A program made the translations under genes and the position numbers. Shown here piece by piece: positions 7,816 to 16,444 of a DNA stretch of 64,000 bases. How positions within the stretch are numbered: position 1 is the first letter of the stretch; every line of letters starts with the position of its first letter. Source of the DNA: Flavobacterium restrictum (GTDB lineage Bacteria; Bacteroidota; Bacteroidia; Flavobacteriales; Flavobacteriaceae); the NCBI RefSeq assembly GCF_007097245.1, contig NZ_VJZT01000005.1, positions 62,001 through 126,000 of the forward strand. Direction: 5' to 3'. The notes below the pieces were generated by a model that saw only the letters and a list, made by a program, of their open reading frames with translations, searched no databases and had not been told where the DNA came from.

Positions 7816-8127
7816 TTAGTGGATTGCTACATTCTGATTTAGTAATTCTACATTAAAATTAATTTTGGCATTTAAGGCATTAAAAACTTTAATAATTGTG
7901 TCAAATCTTGCGTCAGTTAAGCTATTCTCAATTTTTGAAATTTGAGCTTTTTTTACGCCAACTAACTCACCTAATTGTTCTTGTGTCAAATTTCGTTCTT
8001 TACGAATTTGTTTAATTGTTTGACCAATCAAATCAATTTTCAATTCGTTTTCAAAATTTTCTCTATTTGTTGTTCCTTTTTCTCCAACGAATTTATCTGT
8101 TACTTCATCTAAACTATATGTTTTCAT
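7816..8127 (-). CDS. Antitoxin with XRE-type helix-turn-helix (HigA-like)
   Basis: A 103-residue DNA-binding antitoxin, expected to bind and neutralise the adjacent toxin and repress the shared promoter. The helix-turn-helix lies at about residues 34-88: GQTIKQIRKERNLTQEQLGE, then GVKKAQISKIENSLTDARFD. It starts 4 nt after the toxin stop, so the two genes are certainly co-transcribed, with the toxin first as in higBA. An attC-like site follows 12 nt after its stop, making the pair one integron-type cassette. Confidence 0.85.
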   Translation of the reverse strand: MKTYSLDEVTDKFVGEKGTTNRENFENELKIDLIGQTIKQIRKERNLTQEQLGELVGVKKAQISKIENSLTDARFDTIIKVFNALNAKINFNVELLNQNVAIH

Positions 8128-8131
8128 AATT

Positions 8132-8470
8132 TTATTTCTTTTCGTTAAAATATTTTACTCTTAATGATTCTGCTCTTTCAATTTCAACTTTCGGGGTTTT
8201 GTCTGTTTTCTTTACAATACCGTGAGTAGAAATCACGACAGTATCCTTTTTATCTGATTTATTCCAAAAAGCAAAAAGTCTTAAATATTGTTTGTTGTAT
8301 AAAGTTCTAAACTCCCAAATCTCACCATCGAGTTTTTTGAATAATTCATTATCGTTTACGCTTCTCGATTTCCAAATATTATAAAGTATTTTTTCTCTAG
8401 ATTTCGGGTCTAGATTTTCCAAAAACTCTAATACTGGTTCAAGAAATTCAACTTTAAATTTATAATCCAT
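8132..8470 (-). CDS. HigB-like toxin, Gp49/RelE superfamily
   Basis: A 112-residue protein of the phage-derived Gp49-like (DUF891) branch of the RelE/HigB toxins, likely an mRNA interferase. Features are FLENLDPKSREKILYNIW, the core LDGEIWEFRTLYNKQYLRLFAFW and the C-terminal VISTHGIVKKTDKTPKVEIERAE, where the THGfvKKtqKTP motif is diagnostic. It is first in a toxin-antitoxin operon with its own promoter (8494-8525). It lies just downstream, in gene direction, of the attC-like site of the preceding cassette, as expected for the second cassette of an array. Confidence 0.87.
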   Translation of the reverse strand: MDYKFKVEFLEPVLEFLENLDPKSREKILYNIWKSRSVNDNELFKKLDGEIWEFRTLYNKQYLRLFAFWNKSDKKDTVVISTHGIVKKTDKTPKVEIERAESLRVKYFNEKK

Positions 8471-8493
8471 TTTCCAGTAATCTTAATTTTCTG

Positions 8494-8525
8494 TAAAGAT
8501 ATAAGTTTCCTTTTTAAGAAACAAA
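8494..8525 (-). promoter_or_regulatory. Promoter of the cassette toxin-antitoxin operon
   Basis: On the minus strand TTTG (8525 to 8522), a 20-nt spacer and TATCTTTA (8501 to 8494) match the Bacteroidetes promoter TTTG-N19/20-TAnnTTTG in all but the last base. The toxin ATG begins 24 nt further on. A cassette carrying its own promoter is typical for toxin-antitoxin cassettes. Confidence 0.5.
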
Positions 8526-8557
8526 TGTTGTTGGTTTTTCGGCTTCTCGTTGCTGTT

Positions 8558-8686
8558 GCCCAACGTTCCCGCGCTACACGCAGTTTGGGATTAAGGAAGC
8601 GTAATCTTTCGGATTTGCCAAATCTTCCAAATACAAAACCAACGTTCCATTAAGCCTATTTCCCAAATCAGTTTTAGCTGTTAGGC
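8558..8686 (-). repeat. attC-like recombination site behind the SEC-C gene
   Basis: On the minus strand the site runs from GCCTAAC (8686 to 8680, RYYYAAC, R'' box) to GTTGGGC (8564 to 8558, GTTRRRY, R' box), 129 bp in total. Inner complementary boxes TTTGGGA (8667-8661) and TCCCAAA (8590-8584) would pair. It begins 13 nt after the SEC-C stop. Spacers between outer and inner boxes (12 and 19 nt) are longer than in textbook attC sites, so it is called attC-like rather than attC. Confidence 0.6.
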
Positions 8687-8698
8687 GTTCGTTCATTT

Positions 8699-9499
8699 TC
8701 ATTCAAAATTTCCGTTAATCAATTGTACTTTTCCATTTTGATAATTAAAATTTAAAATCAATTTTTCGGTATGTATTTTTGAAGACAAAGTAATAGTTGA
8801 GGGGTACATAACTTTTTTATCTGTTTCGTATGTAATTTCATTTGAGATTTCCCATGTTGAGTCAAAATCTCCATTCTTGTCAGAAAGCCTAATAAATTTT
8901 CCATTACCATTTGGGTAGATAGCAATGTCCGACCTATTTTTCCTTCCTTCTTCGTTAACGAATTCTGTGTTATTTTTTACTCCAAAAAGAATTGTCAAAA
9001 AATTAAATCCTGAATCTCTTTGTTTAGTAATTTTCAATGATGCAAAAAGACCATTTGGACTTCGTAATGACATCTTGTTATTTGAAGTGTTAATTTCAAT
9101 ATCTAAATATTCTTGACCATTTAATACCTGCGCATTTCCAAAAGTTTTAATTGTTCCTTTTGATGAATCGCTAGTAGGTATACTAATCAAAGTTGCTGAT
9201 TCTTCAGTTTTATCCCCACTTACTGTATTTGTGCTCAAAGTAATCTCTTCGTCTATTAATGTTTTAGTAATTCCATTAATTGTAACACTTGCTTTTGAAA
9301 TTACCATTGAAAAAGGTTCTTCCTCTTTCGAGATAATTCTTGATGTGAAAGGTATTTCTCCCTCTACAATTTTATCATACAAACTTTTTGATGATTTACT
9401 AGAATTGGTCATAGTTGGCACATCTGACTTTAAACAGCAATACTTATATTTTTTTCCGCTTCCGCAACCGCATTTGTCGTTTCGTCCTAATTTTTTCAT
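8699..9499 (-). CDS. SEC-C motif protein of unknown function
   Basis: A 266-residue protein. The N-terminus has a complete SEC-C zinc-binding motif (NDKCGCGSGKKYKYCC, residues ~6-21), as at the end of SecA and in many stand-alone proteins. The rest is rich in Ser, Thr and Asn and looks beta-stranded. I recognise no other domain, signal peptide or membrane segment. It is very AT-rich. It is bounded on both sides by attC-like boxes in the same orientation, so it is the first of two gene cassettes. SEC-C genes are frequent among cassettes of unknown function. The role cannot be inferred. Confidence 0.75.
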   Translation of the reverse strand: MKKLGRNDKCGCGSGKKYKYCCLKSDVPTMTNSSKSSKSLYDKIVEGEIPFTSRIISKEEEPFSMVISKASVTINGITKTLIDEEITLSTNTVSGDKTEESATLISIPTSDSSKGTIKTFGNAQVLNGQEYLDIEINTSNNKMSLRSPNGLFASLKITKQRDSGFNFLTILFGVKNNTEFVNEEGRKNRSDIAIYPNGNGKFIRLSDKNGDFDSTWEISNEITYETDKKVMYPSTITLSSKIHTEKLILNFNYQNGKVQLINGNFE

Positions 9500-9512
9500 T
9501 TGATATGTTGTG

Positions 9513-9524
9513 ACTGTATACAGT
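9513..9524. promoter_or_regulatory. 12-bp perfect palindrome upstream of the SEC-C gene
   Basis: ACTGTATACAGT is self-complementary. It lies between the cassette boundary and the SEC-C start, 13 bp before the ATG. It could be an operator, but a palindrome this short can arise by chance. Confidence 0.25.
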
Positions 9525-9533
9525 TTGAATGAC

Positions 9534-9620
9534 GCCTAACTCGTTTACAGGCGTGACAAACCCTCGTACACACAAAAAAATCGGGTAGACTAGCCAAGGT
9601 TTGTTTCGCTTTATAGCTGT
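9534..9620 (-). repeat. attC-like site upstream of the SEC-C cassette, R'' box degraded
   Basis: The minus strand ends in GTTAGGC (9540 to 9534), a GTTRRRY box at the expected start of the SEC-C cassette. Further upstream, ACAAACC and GGTTTGT are perfectly complementary inner boxes, and ACAGC (9620-9616) matches the sequence after R'' in the other two sites. The R'' box itself is replaced by a non-matching sequence. Inner-box sequence differs from the 8558 site but the pairing is kept, as expected for structure-recognised attC sites. Confidence 0.5.
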
Positions 9621-9696
9621 ATCAAATATATTCATTTTTTCTTACAAATGATCAAATGGACTTTTTATATTGAAACCACAACTTCCCTAAAACAAA

Positions 9697-9726
9697 AAAA
9701 CTTCCCTTAAAAGAGAAGTTTTCATT
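9697..9726 (-). terminator. Intrinsic terminator of the 2Fe-2S oxidoreductase gene
   Basis: Arms 9697-9704 (AAAACTTC) and 9715-9722 (GAAGTTTT) form an 8-bp stem. On the minus strand it is followed by a T-run. It lies 19 nt after the stop of the minus-strand gene at 9745. Confidence 0.7.
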
Positions 9727-9744
9727 TATTATAATACTGATAAC

Positions 9745-10797
9745 TTACACATCATCATAATCAACGCGTAGGGTGGCAGAGGTAGGATGGGCTTGACAGG
9801 TAAGAATCAATCCATCGGCGATTTCTTTGTCGGTTAGGATGGCGTTTTTGGTCATTTGTGCCGTTCCTTCGGTAACGCGTGCGAGACAGCTGCTGCAAAT
9901 CCCGCCTTGACAGGAATACGGTGCATCAATGCCTTGTTTTAAGGCCGCATCGAGGATGGTTTGTTTTTGTGACATTTCAAAACTCACTTCTTCGTCATCG
10001 ACTATAATGGTAATTTTAGAATGCCCCTCAAGCGATTGATTAATCGTATTCTCTTGTGTTGAAGAGGTAAAAAGTTCGAATTGAATCGCCGAATCGCTCA
10101 CGTTTTTTTCTTTCAAAAGGCTAGTAACGCTTGTAATCATTGCCTCGGGACCACAAAGATAAAATTTGTCAAATTCTAATGCGGCATGTTTGTTATTGAG
10201 TACAAAGTTTAGGGCTGCCTTGTCAATTCGTCCAAACAACGTATTTTCGGCATTGGTTTGGCTGTACACATAATGCACAAAAAGACGACCTACATGTTGC
10301 AATTGTAAGTCATGTAATTCTTGATGAAAAATAGTATCTCCGGGCGATTTGTTTCCGTAAACCAATACAAACGAGCTTTTGGGTTCGCCTTTCAAAACTG
10401 ATTTTAGGATGGATAAAACGGGCGTGATGCCGCTTCCTGCTACAAAGGCAGCATAGTTTTTTTGACGGTCAATTTCGGGTGTAAATGTGAATTTTCCTTC
10501 TGGTTTTCCTACTTCAAGGACATCCCCAGCTTTTAGTTTTGTGTTGGCAAATTGAGAGAAAGCACCATTTTTTACTGCTTTGACCGCAATGCGTAATTCG
10601 CCACTTCCTGGAGCGGAACAAATCGAGTAGGCACGACGAATTTCTTGATTGTCCAGCGTAAGCCTAATGTTGAGGTATTGTCCAGCGACAAAAGTATAGT
10701 TGGTTTTAAATTCTTCGGGAACATTAAAAAGTACCGAAACGGCGTCTTTGGTTTCGCGTTTTACTTCTTTTATAGTTAATTTTAGGAAAGATGGCAT
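9745..10797 (-). CDS. Ferredoxin-NADP reductase/2Fe-2S oxidoreductase (PaaE-like)
   Basis: A 350-residue electron-transfer flavoprotein with three parts: an FAD-binding barrel (residues ~5-105, GQYLNI and RRAYSICSAP), an NAD(P)-binding domain (~110-240, FVAGSGITPVLSILK and YLCGPEAMI) and a plant-type 2Fe-2S ferredoxin domain (~260-350). The cluster cysteines are in YSCQGGICSSCLARV and LTCQAHP. This order is that of PaaE, the reductase of phenylacetyl-CoA epoxidase. No other paa genes are nearby, so the partner may be a desaturase or hydroxylase instead. It is a single gene with its own terminator, divergent from the ABC exporter pair. Confidence 0.88.
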   Translation of the reverse strand: MPSFLKLTIKEVKRETKDAVSVLFNVPEEFKTNYTFVAGQYLNIRLTLDNQEIRRAYSICSAPGSGELRIAVKAVKNGAFSQFANTKLKAGDVLEVGKPEGKFTFTPEIDRQKNYAAFVAGSGITPVLSILKSVLKGEPKSSFVLVYGNKSPGDTIFHQELHDLQLQHVGRLFVHYVYSQTNAENTLFGRIDKAALNFVLNNKHAALEFDKFYLCGPEAMITSVTSLLKEKNVSDSAIQFELFTSSTQENTINQSLEGHSKITIIVDDEEVSFEMSQKQTILDAALKQGIDAPYSCQGGICSSCLARVTEGTAQMTKNAILTDKEIADGLILTCQAHPTSATLRVDYDDV

Positions 10798-10922
10798 GAG
10801 TTGTTTTTTTTACAAAAGTAGGAAAGACAAATAAAAAGGGCTTCTTAATTGCGATATTTTTTTATTTTAGCTGTAACTTTTAGGTATTTTCATCAACTCA
10901 TTACAAAACTAAATCCAAAACC

Positions 10923-12386
10923 ATGTTTACAAAATTCCTTTATTTAGAATGGAAAGCCTTTACTCGATCGGCTTCTTTTGGTTCTAACTTGGCTATGAAG
11001 ATCCTGTTGGGGTTTTTGGTTGCTTATTTTACGGTAGTTTTTTTGGCATTGGGCGTGGGAACATTTTATTTGCTTCGGGAAATGAAATTGGATCCGCTGG
11101 TAACGGTAAATACTTTTTTGTTTTATTATTTTGTTGTCGACTTGGTGATTCGGCTTTTGATGCAAAAAATCCCGGTAATGAACATTCGTCCGCTATTGGT
11201 TCTAACGTTCAAGAAACCTACAATTGTTCATTTTTCGTTAGGAAAAACGGTTTTGTCCTTTTTTAATTGGGTACATGCTTTTTTCTTTCTGCCTTTTTCT
11301 ATCGTATTAATTCTGGAAGGATACGATGTTTCTAGCGTTGTATTTTGGTATTTTGGGATGTTGGCTTTGGTATATTGCAATAATTTTTTGAATATTTTAT
11401 TGAACAACAAAGACAATTTGTTTGTGTTTTTTATAGCAATTGTGCTCGTTTTAGGCGGTTGTCATTATTATCATTTGTTTGACATTACCCAGTATACGTT
11501 TCCATTTTTTGATGGGTTATTTCATACCAAAGGCTTGTTTTTAGTACCCGTTTTGGTTTTGATAGGGTTGTATTATGGGACTTTTAACTATTTCAAAAAT
11601 GATTTGTATCTGGATGCAGGGCTTTCACGTAAAAATGATATTGCCAAAACCGAGGATTTAACGTGGCTCAACCAGTTTGGAACATTGGGAACGTTCTTGA
11701 AAAACGACATCAAATTGATTAAAAGAAACAAACGATCAAGAACAACGGTGATTATGTCGGTAATTTTCCTGTTCTACGGATTGATTTTTTTTAGTTCAAA
11801 TTCGCACCAACCACAAGTCATGCGCATCTTTGCAGGAATTTTTGTTTCGGGTGGATTTTTATTCACTTTTGGACAATTTGTACCCAGCTGGGACAGTTCA
11901 TATTACCAGTTGATGATGACTCAAAACATTCCGTATTGCGGTTATTTGAGTTCCAAATGGTGGCTTATTGTTATAGGAACCTGTATTTCGACAATTTTAG
12001 CTTCTTTTTATTTGTATTTTGGGCTGCAAGTGTACCTAACTATTTTGGCGGGAGCCGTTTATAATATTGGTGTCAACTCCTATTTGGTGTTATTAGGTGG
12101 TGCTTATACCAAAACGCCTATTGATTTATCGACGTCCAAAGGCGCTTTTGGCGACAAGAAAGCCTTTAATGCCAGCACCATGTTGATTACACTTCCCAAA
12201 TTAGTTTTGCCAGTGCTCCTGTATTGGGCAGGAACCAGCTTGATGAATGCTAATTTAGGATTGGCATTTGTTGCCATTGCTGGAATTATAGGCTTTTCTT
12301 TGCGAAATGTTGTTTTTTCTTGGATAGAAAAAATTTACAAAACCGAGAAATACAAAACCATAGAAGCGTATAGACAAAAGAGTTAA
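10923..12386 (+). CDS. ABC exporter membrane subunit, DUF5687 family
   Basis: A 487-residue inner-membrane protein with about twelve hydrophobic segments, beginning MFTKFLYLEWKAFTRSASFG, the usual start of DUF5687 permeases of Bacteroidetes. It pairs with the ABC ATPase 48 nt downstream. The pair resembles two-gene exporters of the ABC-2 type, but the substrate is unknown. The C-terminal tail after the last helix is short and basic (IEKIYKTEKYKTIEAYRQKS). Confidence 0.85.
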   Translation: MFTKFLYLEWKAFTRSASFGSNLAMKILLGFLVAYFTVVFLALGVGTFYLLREMKLDPLVTVNTFLFYYFVVDLVIRLLMQKIPVMNIRPLLVLTFKKPTIVHFSLGKTVLSFFNWVHAFFFLPFSIVLILEGYDVSSVVFWYFGMLALVYCNNFLNILLNNKDNLFVFFIAIVLVLGGCHYYHLFDITQYTFPFFDGLFHTKGLFLVPVLVLIGLYYGTFNYFKNDLYLDAGLSRKNDIAKTEDLTWLNQFGTLGTFLKNDIKLIKRNKRSRTTVIMSVIFLFYGLIFFSSNSHQPQVMRIFAGIFVSGGFLFTFGQFVPSWDSSYYQLMMTQNIPYCGYLSSKWWLIVIGTCISTILASFYLYFGLQVYLTILAGAVYNIGVNSYLVLLGGAYTKTPIDLSTSKGAFGDKKAFNASTMLITLPKLVLPVLLYWAGTSLMNANLGLAFVAIAGIIGFSLRNVVFSWIEKIYKTEKYKTIEAYRQKS

Positions 12387-12434
12387 ACAAAATTAATGAA
12401 CCAATCGAATTCCTAACCGAAAAAAAGATACAAT

Positions 12435-13130
12435 ATGATACAAGTAAACGCACTTTCCAAAAAATACAACGCAACCACCGTCCTGAATATAGCCACATTA
12501 GAAATTCCAAAAGGACAAAGTTTTGGTCTTGTAGGGAATAACGGAGCAGGAAAAACGACTTTTTTTAGTTTGTTATTGGATTTAATTCAACCTACAACAG
12601 GGAATATTGTTAACAACGAGATTCCTGTAAATACCAGCGAAGCTTGGAAACCTTTTACGGCTTCGTTCCTAGACGAAAGTTTTTTGATAGGCTACCTAAC
12701 GCCCGAAGAATATTTTTATTTCATAGGCGATTTGCGAGGACAAAACAAAGCCGATATTGATGCTTTATTGGCCAAACATGAAGAATTTTTTAATGGAGAA
12801 ATCCTTAAAAACAAAAAATATTTGCGGGATTTGTCTAAAGGAAATCAAAAGAAAGTAGGAATCATCGCCACTTTAATAGGCAATCCATCCGTAATTATTC
12901 TGGACGAACCTTTTGCCAATTTAGATCCAACAACGGTCAATAGACTAAAAAAAATCATCAAGGAGTTAGCCGAAAATCCCGAAGTTACCGTGCTTGTTTC
13001 CAGTCATGATTTGCTACATACCGTTGAGGTTTGCAACCGAATAGTAGCTTTAAACAAAGGCGAAATAGTCAAAGATATTCAGACAAATCCAGAAACCTTG
13101 CAAGAATTAGAAGCGTTTTTTGCGGTTTAA
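12435..13130 (+). CDS. ABC transporter ATP-binding protein
   Basis: A 231-residue cytosolic ATPase that powers the DUF5687 permease. Walker A is GNNGAGKTT (residues ~34-42), the signature is a variant LSKGNQKKV (~134), Walker B is VIILDEPFANLD and the switch histidine is in SSHDLLH. LSKGNQKK in place of LSGGQ is common in ABC-2 exporters. It is co-directional with the permease gene and probably in one operon. The substrate is not predictable. Confidence 0.92.
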   Translation: MIQVNALSKKYNATTVLNIATLEIPKGQSFGLVGNNGAGKTTFFSLLLDLIQPTTGNIVNNEIPVNTSEAWKPFTASFLDESFLIGYLTPEEYFYFIGDLRGQNKADIDALLAKHEEFFNGEILKNKKYLRDLSKGNQKKVGIIATLIGNPSVIILDEPFANLDPTTVNRLKKIIKELAENPEVTVLVSSHDLLHTVEVCNRIVALNKGEIVKDIQTNPETLQELEAFFAV

Positions 13131-13198
13131 ATTTCTGTATTTGAAAAAGAAACGTATTTTTACCAGTCATTATACTAAAATCAAGTTTTAAAAGTTAA

Positions 13199-15835
13199 AT
13201 GATAAAACGTTTCCCATTGAAAACCAACACCTTTAAATCGATATTTTCTTTCGCATTTTTTGTTTTTTTGATAGCCTGTTCTACCAAGAAAGACACTTTT
13301 ATGGCTAGAAATTCACATGCTTTAAGTACCAAATACAATATTCTTTACAACGGACAAATAGGATTAGACAAAGGCGTCGAAGCTATAAATGCCACTAGTA
13401 AAGACAATTATTGGAAACGCTTACCCATTGAACGGATGCAACTTGTCGAGAATGTTTCGGCAGAGGGAAAGCCTAAAAACAAAGATTTTGAAGTGGCCGA
13501 AACCAAAGCTACCAAAGCGATTCAAAAACATTCTATGAACATTGGCGGTCGCGAAAAAAATACTCAAATCGACGAAGCCTATTTGTTACTAGGGAAATCC
13601 CGCTACTACGACCAACGATTTATTCCCGCACTAGACGCATTCAATTATATTTTATACAAATATCCCAATAGCAGCAATATTTATACGGCTAAAATTTGGC
13701 GGGAAAAAACCAATATGCGTTTAGGAAACGATGCTTTGGTGGTCAAAAACATCGAAAAATTGCTTAAAGACAAAGCATTAAAAAAACAACCTTTGGCAGA
13801 TGCAAACGCACTTTTGTCAGAGGCTTTTTTGAATTTAGAAGAAAAAGACAGCGCCATTACCAAACTCAAAGTCGCTGAAAACACCACCAAAATTCACGAA
13901 GAAAAAGCAAGATACCGTTTCATTCTGGGGCAATTATACCAAGAGTTAGGCAAAAAAGACAGCGCATTGTATTACTATAATGAGGTAATAGCCATGAACA
14001 GAAAGTCTAAAAGGGAATACATCATTCAATCCCAAGCCCGGAAAATAAAATTGTTTGATTATCAAAAGGATGATGCAGCGGCACTTATAACCACCTACAA
14101 TAAACTCCTCGCCGACAGAGAAAACAGACCTTTTCTTGATGTTATCAATTACAATATGGGGCTATTTTATGACAATAAAAAAGAGGATTCGCTAGCTACA
14201 AAATATTATAACGCTTCGCTAAAAACTGTTTCAAAAGATCCGTATTTAATAGCATCAAATTATAGAAATCTAGGCGATATAAATTTTAAAAAAACCCAAT
14301 ACCAAACGGCGGCTAAATATTATGATAGTACGCTAGTTAAGTTGGATCCCAAAACTCGGGAGGCAATCCACATTCAAAAAAAGAGAAAGGATTTAGAAGA
14401 AGTAATTCATTTTGAAACCATAGCCAAAACCAATGACAGTATTCTTCACGTAGTCGCCATGTCCGATGGTGATCGTGTAGCGTATTTTGAAAAATACATC
14501 GAACAATTAAAGAAAGCCGATGAAGCCAAACGAATTCTAGAAGAAAAACAGTTAAAAATCGCCGAGAATATCGAGAGAAATGCCGCTGCCAATGCCACTG
14601 ATCCCTCTACTGCCGATGATATTCCTGGGGCTAGAACTAGAAAATCGCTCCTGGCACCACCAAGTATAGCCACCGGCAATGATAACGGAAGCGTGTTTTA
14701 TTTTTACAATCCCAATACGGTTGCTTTTGGAAAAGTGGAATTCAAAAAGAAATTTGGCGATAGAGCTCTAGCTGATAATTGGTTGCTTTCTACCAAAAAA
14801 ACAAACAGTATTGTAGATGATACTAATGACAACACTAGCGCAGATAGCCTAGCTAAAGTTCCTGTAATAAACCCAAAATACATGGCGGATTATTATACCA
14901 AACAAGTGCCTACAAATCCGGTAAAAATTGATAGTTTGAGCAAAGAGCGCAACTTGGCATATTACCAATTGGGTGTGATTTACAAAGAACGATTCAAGGA
15001 ATATGGCTTGGCAAGTAATAAATTAGAACAATTATTAAAAAATAATCCAGAAGAAAAATTGGTTTTGCCTGCCAAATATAATTTGTACAAAATCTATCAA
15101 ATTACAAATGCAACCAAAGCCGAGGAAATGAAAAACAGCATTTCCAAAGACTATCCTAACTCTAGATATGCACAAATTATCAACAATGTTGGTTCCACCG
15201 AAGAACTAGAAAAAGGATCCCCAGAAAGCTTGTATAAAAGTTGTTATAGAATGTTCGAAAGCGAACAGTTTGCTGCCGTTATAAAAAGATGCGATGTGAT
15301 GATAAAACAATTTTCGGGAGACGAAATTGTTTCAAAATTCGAATTCTTAAAAGCCAATGCCACCGGAAAACTCAAAGGATTAGTAGCCTACAAAGGAGCC
15401 ATACAATATGTAGCCGATAATTACCCAAACACCGAAGAGGGTAAAAAAGCGCAGGAAGTCCTAACAACCCAAATCCCTTTCCTGGAGCAAATGACCTTTA
15501 CAACTACGGATTCCAAAAGCTGGAAGATGATGTTCAAAGTCCCTGTTCTTGATGATAAAAAAACGGCGTCAATTGAACAAAAAATCATGAAATTTATGGA
15601 CAACGAAAACATTCAAAAACTATCGTATTCCTGTGATGCCTATACGGATAATGAAAAGATAATTACCATTAACGGCTTTAAATCAGAAGCAAACTCAATG
15701 GACGTTGCCAATCAATTTGCCGAAAATCCAAAGTATAAAATCGATCAAAAAGGAATTGTCATTTCGAATGAAAACTACAAAGTAATACAGATCAAGAAAA
15801 ACCTTGAAGAGTATATCACACTTAAAACAAAATAG
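13199..15835 (+). CDS. sprE: TPR lipoprotein of the type IX secretion system, SprE/PorW-like
   Basis: An 878-residue periplasmic or outer-membrane lipoprotein. A signal peptide ends in the lipobox LIAC (FVFLIACSTKK, about residue 27). Many tetratricopeptide-like repeats follow, for example AYLLLGKSRYYDQRFIPALDAF, and again in the C-terminal half. I recognise it as the SprE (Flavobacterium)/PorW (Porphyromonas) type, required for type IX secretion and gliding. The next gene starts 2 nt after its stop and encodes a bactofilin. The linkage to bactofilin and the ATP synthase leader genes agrees with my recollection of flavobacterial genomes. Similar TPR lipoproteins are an alternative. Confidence 0.8.
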   Translation: MIKRFPLKTNTFKSIFSFAFFVFLIACSTKKDTFMARNSHALSTKYNILYNGQIGLDKGVEAINATSKDNYWKRLPIERMQLVENVSAEGKPKNKDFEVAETKATKAIQKHSMNIGGREKNTQIDEAYLLLGKSRYYDQRFIPALDAFNYILYKYPNSSNIYTAKIWREKTNMRLGNDALVVKNIEKLLKDKALKKQPLADANALLSEAFLNLEEKDSAITKLKVAENTTKIHEEKARYRFILGQLYQELGKKDSALYYYNEVIAMNRKSKREYIIQSQARKIKLFDYQKDDAAALITTYNKLLADRENRPFLDVINYNMGLFYDNKKEDSLATKYYNASLKTVSKDPYLIASNYRNLGDINFKKTQYQTAAKYYDSTLVKLDPKTREAIHIQKKRKDLEEVIHFETIAKTNDSILHVVAMSDGDRVAYFEKYIEQLKKADEAKRILEEKQLKIAENIERNAAANATDPSTADDIPGARTRKSLLAPPSIATGNDNGSVFYFYNPNTVAFGKVEFKKKFGDRALADNWLLSTKKTNSIVDDTNDNTSADSLAKVPVINPKYMADYYTKQVPTNPVKIDSLSKERNLAYYQLGVIYKERFKEYGLASNKLEQLLKNNPEEKLVLPAKYNLYKIYQITNATKAEEMKNSISKDYPNSRYAQIINNVGSTEELEKGSPESLYKSCYRMFESEQFAAVIKRCDVMIKQFSGDEIVSKFEFLKANATGKLKGLVAYKGAIQYVADNYPNTEEGKKAQEVLTTQIPFLEQMTFTTTDSKSWKMMFKVPVLDDKKTASIEQKIMKFMDNENIQKLSYSCDAYTDNEKIITINGFKSEANSMDVANQFAENPKYKIDQKGIVISNENYKVIQIKKNLEEYITLKTK

Positions 15836-15837
15836 TC

Positions 15838-16245
15838 ATGTTTGATAAAAAACCAAAATCGTACACCGATCTTTTAGGAAAAACCAATCGAATTGTAGAA
15901 GGAACCACCATAAAAGGAGATATTTTTTCGCAAGCAGATTTTAGATTAGATGGCGAGTTAATTGGTAATTTTCAATCAGGCGGAAAAATTGTTATTGGTC
16001 CCGCTGGAAGTGTAACGGGAGATATTGTGTGTAAAAATGCCGATATCGAAGGTAAGTTTAGCGGCAAAATTCAAGTAATCGAAATGCTAAATGTAAAACA
16101 CAAAGCCAGTATTCACGGCGAAGTTATAGTAGGCAGATTAGCCGTAGAGCCAGGAGCCGATTTTAGTGCTTCCTGCACCATGAAAACCAATGTAAAAAAC
16201 CTAATACCAACCGATGGACAACAAGCCCAACAAAAAACAAGCTAG
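15838..16245 (+). CDS. Bactofilin (polymer-forming cytoskeletal protein)
   Basis: A 135-residue small cytoskeletal protein that self-assembles into filaments. The core (residues ~15-115) shows the regular beta-helix pattern of bactofilins: NRIVEGTTIKGDIFSQADFRLDGEL, VIGPAGSVTGDIVC, DIEGKFSGKIQV and ASIHGEVIVGRLAVEPGA, with a short disordered tail. It starts 2 nt after sprE, and the AtpZ gene begins inside its last 32 nt, so the three are probably translationally coupled. Bactofilins act in local cell-wall and envelope organisation; a link to the secretion or gliding apparatus is inference. Confidence 0.92.
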   Translation: MFDKKPKSYTDLLGKTNRIVEGTTIKGDIFSQADFRLDGELIGNFQSGGKIVIGPAGSVTGDIVCKNADIEGKFSGKIQVIEMLNVKHKASIHGEVIVGRLAVEPGADFSASCTMKTNVKNLIPTDGQQAQQKTS

Positions 16246-16441
16246 CAAATGGCTTGCATTGATCAATATACCCATACAAATGGGCGCATTGATTTTTTTG
16301 TTTGCCTATCTAGGCAGTTGGCTCGACGAGAAATACCCCAGTCCCAAAGTATATTATAGTAAAATTCTAGTGATGATAGGTGTTTTTTTGGCTTTGTATA
16401 ATGTCTATCGGCAAGTAAACGAAATTAACAAATCACAATAA
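16214..16441 (+). CDS. AtpZ/AtpI-type ATP synthase accessory membrane protein
   Basis: A 75-residue protein with two membrane helices (about 16-34 and 47-66) in the AtpZ/AtpI arrangement, including FLFAYLGSWLDEKY. Such proteins are thought to aid assembly or ion supply of the F0 sector. The ATG lies inside the end of the bactofilin gene in another frame (32-nt overlap), which suggests coupling. Its place ahead of atpB supports the call. Confidence 0.82.
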   Translation: MDNKPNKKQASKWLALINIPIQMGALIFLFAYLGSWLDEKYPSPKVYYSKILVMIGVFLALYNVYRQVNEINKSQ

Positions 16442-16444
16442 AGC

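Noticed and set aside
9444..9635. 63-residue minus-strand ORF overlapping the SEC-C gene start
   Set aside because: It crosses the attC-like site and reads the SEC-C gene in another frame; composition is not protein-like.
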